In this document: positions 6,937 through 12,950 of the stretch, one piece after another
Layout of the letters: the number at the start of each line of letters is the position of its first letter
How positions within the stretch are numbered: the first letter of the stretch is position 1
Made by a program: the position numbers and the translations under genes
Notes under the pieces: generated by a model
The model's database searches: none
Told to the model about the DNA's origin: nothing
Seen by the model: only the letters and a program-made list of their open reading frames with translations
NCBI GenBank assembly: GCA_016297405.1
Contig: JAEDGP010000054.1
Coordinates: 1-12,952, forward strand
Source of the DNA: Treponema sp.
GTDB taxonomy: Bacteria > Spirochaetota > Spirochaetia > Treponematales > Treponemataceae
Length of the DNA: 12,952 nucleotides
Direction: 5' to 3'

Positions 6937-9348
6937 CTATTTCTTAAGCAATGCTGCAAACGGATTGTAGCTCATTCCGTCATCACTGCCAGATGAATAA
7001 TTGCTGTAGCCTCTGTTTCCACCGCGGTCGCGATTATTATTTGCTGCAGGTCGAGCACCTGCTGAACCGGCGCCACTCTTCTTTACAACAACAACCTTGC
7101 GCTTCCCTTCACCGGCAGAAGCATCTGAACCGCGGGCAGCTCTAGGCATACCACTCTGACCAATTCTGTTTGCTGCATCGCTCTTAAGCGAAAGTCCAAT
7201 ACGACGACGGTCACGGTCAAGCTGAATGATTGTGAATTCAAATACATCACCAACTTTTACCACATCCATTGGATTTTCTACGTAAGAATCGCTCATTTCG
7301 CTAAGGTGAACAAGACCTGTTTCATGCAAACCAATATCAACAAACGCACCAAAGTCTACAACGTTCTTGATTTTTCCAGTTACTTTCATGCCTTCGTTCA
7401 AATCTTCAAACTGAACTACACCCTTTTGCATGATTGGAGCAGGATATCCGTCACGAGGGTCACGATTTGGCTTCTGAAGCTCATCAATAATGTCATTTAA
7501 AGTTGTTTCGCCAATGTTATATTTCTCACAAAGAGCCTTACGTGTTGAGTTATCAATTTTTCCCCCTGCTTTAACAACAGGAAGAACTTCACGAGCAACA
7601 TCATAGTTTTCTGGATGAACCCATGTGTTGTCCAATGGATCTGCACTTTCTGCAATTTTAAGGAATCCGGCGCACTGTTCAAAGGCCTTAGGACCAAGCC
7701 CCGGAACCTTCTTAAGTTCTTCGCGGCTCATAATCTTTCCGTTTGCATCGCGGTAAGCAACAATTTTCTTTGCAGTAGAAACATTGATACCTGAAACATA
7801 TTTCAAAAGCATGTAAGACGCAGTATTAAGATTTACACCAACATTATTTACAACCGAACCAACAACTTCATCCAGCTGCTCGGCAAGCTTTTTCTGGTTT
7901 ACATCATGCTGATAAAGACCAACACCAATAGCTTTTGGATCAATCTTTACAAGTTCAGCAAGAGGATCCTGCAAACGGCGACCCATAGAAATTGCGCCGC
8001 GAACCATTACGTCCAGATCCGGAAATTCTTCTGTAGCTACTGGAGATGCCGAATAAACAGAAGCGCCTGACTCATCTACAACAGTATATTTTACATCTGC
8101 ATCAGCGTAGTTTTCGCTCAAAACCTTAGAAACGATTTCCTGAACTTCATGTGAGCCAGTTCCATTTCCTACAGCAATCACCTGAATGTCATACTTATCG
8201 ATTGCATTATTGATAAGATCGTAAGCTTCTTTTGGATTGATTTCCTGATAAATCTTAAAGAACCCAAGATATTTACCAGTTTCATCAAGAGCGGCACATT
8301 TTGTACCGTTACGGTATCCAGGATCTACGCCAAGAACGCGGCTTCCCTTAATTGGCTGTGTCATCAAAAGGTTTTTAAGGTTTTCGCTAAAAATACCAAT
8401 TCCATGATTATCCGCATCATCTGCTTCGTTAGAGCGGATTTCACGAACAACAGCAGGCGAAAGAAGACGCACAACGCCATCTTCAATAGCATCCGCATGA
8501 TATTTATTATTCAGCGTAACTTTTTTCTGAAGTTCAGAAACAGCTGCGTCTACATCTACATCGATAGTAATATCCAAAGCGCCTTCCCGCTCAGCACGAT
8601 TCATTGCCAAAATACGATGTGGCTTAACCTGGTTCAAAGGTTCAGAATAATCCCAGTACATCTGATATGTAGACATTTTCTGAGCCTGTTCTTCTGTCTG
8701 ACCTTCTGGAACAATGCCCTTGGATTTAATGTTTCCTGTAGCCATGTAAAGATCGTGAACAGCTTCTCGATTCTTGATGTCCTGACTTGTGCGTTCAGCA
8801 ATAATATCCTTTGCGCCATCCAAAGCATCTTCCACGCTTTCCACGTTCAAGCCAGCATCTTCATTGTCAGTCTTAATATACTTTTCAGCTTCCTTTTCGA
8901 TTGCAACGTCATTCATTACAAGCATTGCATCAGCCAAAGGCTCAAGTCCTTTTTCTGCGGCAATCATACCGCGAGTCTTCTTCTTTTTCTTGAACGGAGC
9001 CCACAAATCTTCCAGAGCAGTAAGAGTTGTAGCCGCCATAATTGCATTATAAAGGCTTTCTGTAAGTTTTCCCTGTGCAAAAACACCCTTCACAATCTCA
9101 AGGCGTCTTTCCTCAAGATTTCTGTATGACTTGAAAAGATGGTCGCAATCACGAACCTGAACTTCATCAAGGTTACCAGTCTGTTCTTTACGATAGCGGC
9201 TGATAAAAGCGATTGTACAATCTTCGCTAATAAGACTGATAACTGCACTAACTTGCTGAATGCGAATATTAAGCTCTTCAGCAATCTTTTTCATAATTTG
9301 AACTTCATTGACTACCAAAGCGTCAATTGCTTCTTGTGTAAATTCCAT
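6937..9348 (-). CDS. tex: Tex-family RNA-binding transcription accessory protein
   Basis: An 803-residue Tex protein, close to the usual 770-785 but with a longer tail. Seen, in order: the Tex N-terminal helical region (1-330), including the LEDLWAPFKKKKKTR stretch near 112-126; a YqgF/RNase H-like domain starting VLGVDPGYRNGTK (about 338-350); helix-hairpin-helix repeats (about 502-566, GINVSTAKKIVAYRD and VPGLGPKAFEQCAGFLKI); the hallmark PLDNTWVHPENY; an S1 RNA-binding domain (about 652-722, GKIKNVVDFGAFVDIGLHETGLVH); and a disordered basic, Gly/Asn/Ser-rich tail (about 735-803) with RDRGGNRG. Known role: a conserved cytosolic nucleic-acid-binding protein affecting transcription and stress or virulence gene expression; its exact action is unclear. 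The start has no Shine-Dalgarno, and the best promoter ends 9 nt before the ATG, so the mRNA may be leaderless. The gene stands alone between two copies of a hairpin repeat. Confidence 0.95.
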   Translation of the reverse strand: MEFTQEAIDALVVNEVQIMKKIAEELNIRIQQVSAVISLISEDCTIAFISRYRKEQTGNLDEVQVRDCDHLFKSYRNLEERRLEIVKGVFAQGKLTESLYNAIMAATTLTALEDLWAPFKKKKKTRGMIAAEKGLEPLADAMLVMNDVAIEKEAEKYIKTDNEDAGLNVESVEDALDGAKDIIAERTSQDIKNREAVHDLYMATGNIKSKGIVPEGQTEEQAQKMSTYQMYWDYSEPLNQVKPHRILAMNRAEREGALDITIDVDVDAAVSELQKKVTLNNKYHADAIEDGVVRLLSPAVVREIRSNEADDADNHGIGIFSENLKNLLMTQPIKGSRVLGVDPGYRNGTKCAALDETGKYLGFFKIYQEINPKEAYDLINNAIDKYDIQVIAVGNGTGSHEVQEIVSKVLSENYADADVKYTVVDESGASVYSASPVATEEFPDLDVMVRGAISMGRRLQDPLAELVKIDPKAIGVGLYQHDVNQKKLAEQLDEVVGSVVNNVGVNLNTASYMLLKYVSGINVSTAKKIVAYRDANGKIMSREELKKVPGLGPKAFEQCAGFLKIAESADPLDNTWVHPENYDVAREVLPVVKAGGKIDNSTRKALCEKYNIGETTLNDIIDELQKPNRDPRDGYPAPIMQKGVVQFEDLNEGMKVTGKIKNVVDFGAFVDIGLHETGLVHLSEMSDSYVENPMDVVKVGDVFEFTIIQLDRDRRRIGLSLKSDAANRIGQSGMPRAARGSDASAGEGKRKVVVVKKSGAGSAGARPAANNNRDRGGNRGYSNYSSGSDDGMSYNPFAALLKK

Positions 9349-9357
9349 AGTTCTGCA

Positions 9358-9386
9358 ATTTTACGGAAAAACCTTTATTTTAACAA
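9358..9386 (-). promoter_or_regulatory. Promoter of tex, likely giving a leaderless mRNA
   Basis: TTGTTA (9381-9386) and TAAAAT (9358-9363) are 17 nt apart on the minus strand. Only TGCAGAACT separates the -10 box from the ATG at 9348, so transcription should start within a few bases of the start codon. No ribosome-binding site is present. A promoter further upstream cannot be excluded. Confidence 0.5.
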
Positions 9387-9467
9387 GCAAAAATCAATTT
9401 TTTTCGCCATCTAGGTGTCACTAAATGAACCCCATTTTCGCTTTTGTGTATACGTGGGTGGGTGCTT

Positions 9468-9503
9468 GTGCGCCTGCAAGCATGCGCACCGGCTCACGAG
9501 CCG
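9468..9503. repeat. Two adjacent GC-rich palindromes
   Basis: GTGCGC (9468-9473) pairs with GCGCAC (9484-9489), with inner TGC/GCA making a nearly perfect 22-bp palindrome. It is followed directly by CGGCTC-AC-GAGCCG (9490-9503). Both adjoin the hairpin repeat copy 2 and stand out in base content from the AT-rich surroundings. The first shares its arms with 6879-6895. Confidence 0.65.
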
Positions 9504-9581
9504 TAATACGTCGAGTCAAGGCACGCTCACGCTTAAAACCTTGACTTCGCCGATTTTAGGGTTTTGTAATAAACCCTAAAT
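9504..9581. repeat. Modular hairpin repeat, copy 2 (between tex and its upstream neighbour)
   Basis: This matches 6796-6872 with scattered differences. The hairpin I arms AGTCAAGG/CCTTGACT and hairpin II arms TTTAGGGTTT (9555-9564)/AAACCCTAAA (9571-9580) are kept while the loops differ (GTTTT in copy 1, TGTAAT here). Conservation of pairing over loop suggests the folded form matters. Its end abuts the terminator of the gene at 9633. Confidence 0.75.
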
Positions 9582-9613
9582 AAAAAAAGCGAACCCTCGA
9601 CGGATTCGCTTTT
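9582..9613 (-). terminator. Intrinsic terminator of the small membrane protein gene
   Basis: On the minus strand AAAAGCGAA (plus 9605-9613) pairs with TTCGCTTTT (plus 9585-9593) and runs into further T residues down to 9582. It begins 20 nt past the stop codon at 9633. The flanking A and T runs would also allow termination on the other strand. Confidence 0.8.
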
Positions 9614-9632
9614 CCATTAAAGCTGATGTTTA

Positions 9633-10115
9633 TTATGCAGCTGGTTCCTGGCGATAGTCCCATTTTCCTGGAAGGAAAAGACAAGCCAAAACAATTACAA
9701 CAACTGGAACAAGACCGATAATTGTGAACACAAAGCAAACTGAAGCAGCAGCTTTTGCAACGCTACCGATCAAAGCAAAGATTCCGGCAAAAACTGCTGC
9801 ACCAACCAAAACTAAAGTACCAAGTTTAGCAGTAAGCGGTTCAGGAAGAACGATATCACTCAATCTCCTGTAATTCAAACCAACAAAACCTACAGCAACA
9901 TAGATTTCAACAAGAGAAAGAAGAATTACTGCTACAACAGCAACAATAACCATAGCAATTACGCTATCTTCATCAGCAATAACTCCACTTGCCCAAAGAT
10001 ATCCAAAACAGCAGGCAGCCTGAATTACGATATACTTGAAAAGACCAAAGCCATAGTCAGTTCTATCTGCCCATTCAGAAAAAGTCTTTTTTAACAATTC
10101 TTTTACAAAGTTCAT
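9633..10115 (-). CDS. Small integral membrane protein with four predicted helices, unknown function
   Basis: A 160-residue protein I cannot name. Seen: a basic, amphipathic N-terminus (MNFVKELLKKTFSEW) and four hydrophobic segments at about 26-46, 54-76, 94-117 and 121-149, ending in a short charged tail (PGKWDYRQEPAA). Between helices 2 and 3 is GLNYRRLSDI, which loosely recalls the RRLHD loop of DUF805 membrane proteins, but the rest does not match well enough for me to claim it. The ATG at 10115 has a good AGGAG site five bases upstream. It has its own promoter and its own terminator, so it is a single-gene unit. Its leader carries overlapping palindromes that could be an operator. Confidence 0.8.
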   Translation of the reverse strand: MNFVKELLKKTFSEWADRTDYGFGLFKYIVIQAACCFGYLWASGVIADEDSVIAMVIVAVVAVILLSLVEIYVAVGFVGLNYRRLSDIVLPEPLTAKLGTLVLVGAAVFAGIFALIGSVAKAAASVCFVFTIIGLVPVVVIVLACLFLPGKWDYRQEPAA

Positions 10116-10138
10116 ACCAACTCCTAAACTTTTTTACT

Positions 10139-10160
10139 CAGCAAATTGCTGATAAATCAG
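10139..10160. promoter_or_regulatory. Overlapping palindromes at the transcription start of the small membrane gene
   Basis: CAGCAA-A-TTGCTG (10139-10151) and CTGAT-AA-ATCAG (10149-10160) share three bases and begin where transcription from the 10168-10196 promoter should start. They could be a repressor operator or two mutually exclusive leader hairpins. Confidence 0.4.
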
Positions 10161-10167
10161 TTCTTTA

Positions 10168-10196
10168 ACTATACAACTACTAATAGAATTTTGCAA
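10168..10196 (-). promoter_or_regulatory. Promoter of the small membrane protein gene
   Basis: TTGCAA (10191-10196) and TATAGT (10168-10173) lie 17 nt apart on the minus strand, giving an expected start near 10161 and a leader of about 45 nt with a clear AGGAG. Confidence 0.6.
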
Positions 10197-10241
10197 ATTT
10201 TTTAAGTTGAAGTTTCTAAGCGTTTATTAGATTTAACTTCT

Positions 10242-11123
10242 CTAGTCCAAAGACCCAAGCTCTGGAATTTCGCTGTCGCGTTTTTGACCCGCAGCCTTAA
10301 ACAACTTCGAAAGCAATTCATTACAGTTGCTGGACATTATTTCATAAAGCTTTGGAATTAAAAGCTGTCTGCTTGCAGACTCAAGCCCAGACTGTCCAGC
10401 ACCAGTTGTAAATGCAAATACAAACAAAGTTCCCAAATCAGTTTCACGCATCATGTACAAAACTGCATCTGAACGGAAATGCAATCCTCGAACAGAAAAT
10501 GCAATATCAGGAACTTTTTCATATTCTGCAAGGGAAAGCGCATTTGGATCAAGTGTAAAAGAAAAGTGGCTTATGCTTATGTCATTCAGCTTGCCTGTAA
10601 TGATATCTTTTTTGTCATTATAAAGCTGAAATGTACAGCCGCTGGAACAAACCGCACGAACATTCTTTCGACGCCCCATAGCCTGGTTTGCGTACAAAGT
10701 TTTTTCAATAAGCCCAAAATTATTTTTCTTCTGATATTCAAGCTGAATGCAACCACCCTTAATTCCAATTGTGTACAGGAATTGGCGTTCAATACCCTGA
10801 CGTTCAGGCACAGACTGCCGCTTATTATAGAGTACGCCAAAAATCGCTTCCGGATACTTCATCTGAAGATTCAGGATAAAACTAGGCCACTTTATTGTTG
10901 ATATAGGTGCATCAATATTAAAAAACAGGATCGAATCTTTAAAAATCGAAAGGATAATTTCTACCTTAGTTTCCATTGGAAGAAAGATATCGTTGTCTAT
11001 GAAATAACATTCGTATCCTAATGTAAGGTATTCTTCCAGATAATTTTCTGGAAGCAACGAATGGTCTGGGGCAATGAAAAATACCTTTCGCCCTTTGATG
11101 ATTTCATCAACGATGTTTCCCAT
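10242..11123 (-). CDS. PilZ-domain protein with receiver-like N-terminal domain
   Basis: A 293-residue protein. Seen: an N-terminal alpha/beta region (about 10-125: KVFFIAPDHSLLPENY, GYECYFID, SILFFNID, AIFGVLYN) resembling a degenerate receiver or PilZN-type domain, then a PilZ domain from about 150. The PilZ c-di-GMP motif RxxxR is present as R152-KNV-R156. The second motif, normally (D/N)xSxxG, reads NDISISH (180-186), with His in place of the final Gly. Known role: PilZ proteins are c-di-GMP effectors acting on motility, surface or second-messenger responses, and spirochaetes encode several. The altered motif leaves ligand binding open. The ATG at 11123 is right: it follows AGGAGA seven bases upstream, while the longer frame's TTG at 11147 lies upstream of the predicted transcription start. 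Cytosolic, no membrane segment. It is transcribed from its own promoter between it and the symporter gene. Confidence 0.8.
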   Translation of the reverse strand: MGNIVDEIIKGRKVFFIAPDHSLLPENYLEEYLTLGYECYFIDNDIFLPMETKVEIILSIFKDSILFFNIDAPISTIKWPSFILNLQMKYPEAIFGVLYNKRQSVPERQGIERQFLYTIGIKGGCIQLEYQKKNNFGLIEKTLYANQAMGRRKNVRAVCSSGCTFQLYNDKKDIITGKLNDISISHFSFTLDPNALSLAEYEKVPDIAFSVRGLHFRSDAVLYMMRETDLGTLFVFAFTTGAGQSGLESASRQLLIPKLYEIMSSNCNELLSKLFKAAGQKRDSEIPELGSLD

Positions 11124-11149
11124 ACAATCTCCTAAAATCCGTCTCAACC

Positions 11150-11177
11150 ATTATAATGTAAAGGCTCACAGAATCAA
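11150..11177 (-). promoter_or_regulatory. Promoter of the PilZ gene
   Basis: TTGATT (11172-11177) and a perfect TATAAT (11150-11155) are 16 nt apart on the minus strand. The expected start is near 11143, which excludes the TTG start at 11147. Confidence 0.65.
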
Positions 11178-11205
11178 AACAAATCTTTTAAAATAAATGC
11201 TGTTA

Positions 11206-12435
11206 TTAAATATAGTGGCTGATACTGTGATGTTCCACATGTTTTGTCTTTACACCAACAATATAAGTTCCAAATATAGCAGTCGCTGCATCAAATGCTG
11301 TTGCAAACGAACAGATAATTGGTGCTGCCGGCTTCAAAAGCAGATAACCGTTTTCGAAACCCTTTCCATAAGTTGTGCACAGAACTGTCAATGTGATGAA
11401 AGCACCACCAGCTGGAAATCCACCCAAAAGAAATGAAATGCCAAATGCTGTGAGTGTAATTTTTACAATATCTGCTACTGGCATTGAAAGAGTGGAATAT
11501 GATCTCCAGATCAAAATGAATCCAATGGTTGTGACCAAAGCTGTACCGCCTCTTGCAAAGATAGAAAAAAGCGGATTTACAACACCATTAATTCGTCTGC
11601 GAACACCAAGACTTTCCTTTGTGTGGCGCATATTAAGCTGAAGCACCAGATTCGCATCCCCACTAAAGAAAGCAGTCAAAACAGAACAGATTGAAGCATA
11701 AAGAATTCTGTAAGGATGTGGATCATGGCAAAGATATCTGATGATGATGGGATAAATTACAGCCACAACAATCACAAAGTCGATCAAAAGCATAAGAATT
11801 AATGGCTGATATACACCTTTTGCCATAACTTCTCTATATTGAATCATCCATGCCGTAAGAATCGCAACCATTCCAAATGAAAGGAATTCCGTAAAAAGAA
11901 CGCTGATATTATACATCAACTTAGAAAGCGAGTCAGATAGCTGAATCACTGGCTTAAAAAGGATTGGATCAGCTGTAGAAGCGCATCCTATTATGCATGC
12001 AAAAAAGAAAACCGGCAGAAGATAAACGCCATTGGAAAGAGAATCAAAGGCAGAAACCGGAAACAACGAGCGCAATAAATCCATTACTCCAATAGAGACA
12101 CCTTCAGGATTAGATACATCTGTAATAGGAATACGTGGAAGTTTTACAAGCAAAATGGAGGAAATGCCAACAATTGTCAGAATTATTGCAGATCCCACAA
12201 TTATAGCTCCGGTCCAAAGGCCGGTTTTCAAAAGCAGATGATTGTCTCTAAGTCGATTGAAACAAATGATGGTTGTAAAGAAAACAACTGGAATCAACAT
12301 GTATCTTCCAAATCGAATTACAATTTCTGTAGCATAGGATACTGCCTCAGTAACCGAAGTATTATCTACCGGAAGAATATAAGAAATGATGATACCAGCG
12401 ATAGCTCCAATAAGAAATTTTATCCAAACTTTCAT
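11206..12435 (-). CDS. SDF-family (dicarboxylate/amino acid:cation) symporter, divergent
   Basis: A 409-residue multi-pass membrane protein of the sodium:dicarboxylate/glutamate symporter (DAACS) family, about the usual length. Seen: alternating hydrophobic helices through the first 250 residues, then the re-entrant hairpin and core motifs in family order: SGDANL (258-263) where serine-rich SSSAT is usual, ARGGT (294-298) where NMDGT is usual, GGFPAGG (338-344) at hairpin 2, and FDAAT (381-385) in the last helix. The final helix of characterised glutamate/aspartate carriers has D, R, N and D that hold substrate and sodium. Here the first D seems kept but the R, N and last D appear replaced. 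So the fold is clear, but the substrate is probably not a simple dicarboxylate or acidic amino acid. The C-terminus is His-rich (KHVEHHSISHY). No Shine-Dalgarno precedes the start, and the promoter ends 9 nt away. Confidence 0.85.
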   Translation of the reverse strand: MKVWIKFLIGAIAGIIISYILPVDNTSVTEAVSYATEIVIRFGRYMLIPVVFFTTIICFNRLRDNHLLLKTGLWTGAIIVGSAIILTIVGISSILLVKLPRIPITDVSNPEGVSIGVMDLLRSLFPVSAFDSLSNGVYLLPVFFFACIIGCASTADPILFKPVIQLSDSLSKLMYNISVLFTEFLSFGMVAILTAWMIQYREVMAKGVYQPLILMLLIDFVIVVAVIYPIIIRYLCHDPHPYRILYASICSVLTAFFSGDANLVLQLNMRHTKESLGVRRRINGVVNPLFSIFARGGTALVTTIGFILIWRSYSTLSMPVADIVKITLTAFGISFLLGGFPAGGAFITLTVLCTTYGKGFENGYLLLKPAAPIICSFATAFDAATAIFGTYIVGVKTKHVEHHSISHYI

Positions 12436-12444
12436 AACTTAAAA

Positions 12445-12473
12445 ATTATACATTAGCAAAAATATTTAGTAAA
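12445..12473 (-). promoter_or_regulatory. Promoter of the symporter gene, likely giving a leaderless mRNA
   Basis: TTTACT (12468-12473) and a perfect TATAAT (12445-12450) are 17 nt apart on the minus strand. Only TTTTAAGTT lies between the -10 box and the ATG at 12435, with no ribosome-binding site, so the mRNA should have a leader of about 2-5 nt. The geometry is the same as at tex. Confidence 0.6.
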
Positions 12474-12486
12474 GTTAGCCGAAACT

Positions 12487-12536
12487 GGCTCAAGTGCTAT
12501 TCTTGCTACTGTCTATTTCATACGGATACTTGAGCC
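12487..12536. repeat. Inverted repeat upstream of the symporter promoter
   Basis: GGCTCAAGT (12487-12495) and ACTTGAGCC (12528-12536) are perfect 9-bp inverted arms 32 bp apart. The near arm ends 14 bp upstream of the -35 box. The base GGCT can also pair with AGCC at 12477-12480. It may be a two-site operator; no T-run supports a terminator. Confidence 0.5.
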
Positions 12537-12581
12537 GTCATCAATTCTATAACTTAATCCAAAATTTTCTTATAGTATATT

Positions 12582-12752
12582 TTATGCAATAAGATTTTTA
12601 CAGTGCAGAGGACAATTATAGTTTCTCCATTGACCAAAAATCTCTAAAATGTTATCACCAACAACATACTTTTGGGTACATCCTTGGGCCATTAGCTCAT
12701 CGGTTAGAACAGAGGACTCATAATCCTTTGGTCCCCAGTCCAAATCCGACAT
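12582..12752 (-). CDS. Candidate 56-residue small protein, N-terminal half antisense to a tRNA-Met-like sequence
   Basis: This open frame runs from an ATG at 12752 to TAA at 12582. It is preceded by AGGTGG, a Shine-Dalgarno-like sequence, with an in-frame stop (TGA) five codons above. The first 23 residues (MSDLDWGPKDYESS ...) are read from the strand opposite the tRNA-like sequence at 12686-12758. The remaining 33 (including KYVVGDNILEIFGQW and NCPLHC) lie outside it and contain three cysteines. I know no family. For: an uninterrupted frame through AT-rich DNA and a site for ribosomes. Against: the antisense frame of a normal tRNA-Met is also open, the apparent ribosome site is just the complement of a tRNA 3' end, and 57 codons can stay open by chance. 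A hairpin (12767-12795) sits just upstream and would fold in its mRNA leader. Confidence 0.35.
   Translation of the reverse strand: MSDLDWGPKDYESSVLTDELMAQGCTQKYVVGDNILEIFGQWRNYNCPLHCKNLIA
12630..12658 (+). promoter_or_regulatory. Weak candidate promoter of the tRNA-like unit
   Basis: TTGACC (12630-12635) is a good -35 box. At 17 nt the -10 would be TATCAC (12653-12658), a poor match. It is in the right place to transcribe the tRNA-like sequence. Confidence 0.3.
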
Positions 12753-12758
12753 GGCCCA
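12686..12758 (+). pseudogene. Degenerate tRNA-Met (anticodon CAT)
   Basis: A 73-nt tRNA-shaped sequence. The acceptor stem GGGCCAT/ATGGCCC pairs 7 of 7. The D arm GCTC-ATCGGTTA-GAAC has one C-A mismatch (GAGC is usual). The anticodon stem GAGGA/TCCTT holds loop CTCATAA with anticodon CAT, so Met (or Ile2 if lysidine-modified). The T arm is broken: CCCAG against CCGAC pairs only 2 of 5, and the loop reads TCCAAAT rather than TTCAAAT. It is followed by A, CC, then T instead of a full CCA. A strong terminator follows. I infer a decayed or repurposed tRNA gene; a working tRNA with an unusual T arm is less likely. Confidence 0.65.
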
Positions 12759-12766
12759 CCTACTTC

Positions 12767-12801
12767 AGGATTTTCAGTTTTATGCTGAAAATCCTTTTTT
12801 T
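12767..12801 (+). terminator. Strong intrinsic terminator behind the tRNA-like sequence
   Basis: AGGATTTTCAG (12767-12777) and CTGAAAATCCT (12785-12795) form a perfect 11-bp stem with loop TTTTATG, followed by seven T in a row counting the last stem base (12795-12801). It starts 9 nt past the tRNA-like 3' end, the normal layout of a tRNA transcription unit. Confidence 0.85.
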
Positions 12802-12830
12802 AATATCAAAATATTACACCATTTCTATTA

Positions 12831-12950
12831 TTATCTACCATCCGCGTTTTCATTGTTAAATTCAAAATCTCCGGAAGAATCATGCGAAAAAAAACACACA
12901 CCGGAGTTTGAATCAAAAACTGCCATTCTCCCATCAATTTCAATTTGTGG
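12831..12950 (-). CDS. C-terminal end of an unidentified protein (cut by window edge)
   Basis: This is the only sensible open frame at the right end, entering from beyond the window and ending at TAA (12831-12833). It encodes 39 residues, PQIEIDGRMAVFDSNSGVCF at first and then a Ser/Asp/Asn-rich tail ending ENADGR. Composition is protein-like, but the fragment is too short to name. One other minus-strand frame is also open across this stretch but reads less like coding sequence. No terminator follows on its strand. Confidence 0.5.
   Translation of the reverse strand, partial: PQIEIDGRMAVFDSNSGVCFFSHDSSGDFEFNNENADGR

Noticed and set aside
6656..6970. Plus-strand open frame through the intergenic repeats
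   Set aside because: It crosses the MITE-like element and both hairpin modules and runs into tex antisense; it is made of repeat sequence.
8404..9129. Long plus-strand open frame (241 codons) opposite tex
   Set aside because: Antisense to the conserved Tex N-terminal region; no ribosome site or recognisable domain.
6796..9581. CRISPR array from the hairpin-forming repeats
   Set aside because: Only two copies 2.7 kb apart, each 77-78 bp with internal stems, no spacers and no cas genes.
11124..11147. Upstream TTG start for the PilZ protein
   Set aside because: It precedes the predicted transcription start and would place the AGGAGA ribosome site inside the coding region.
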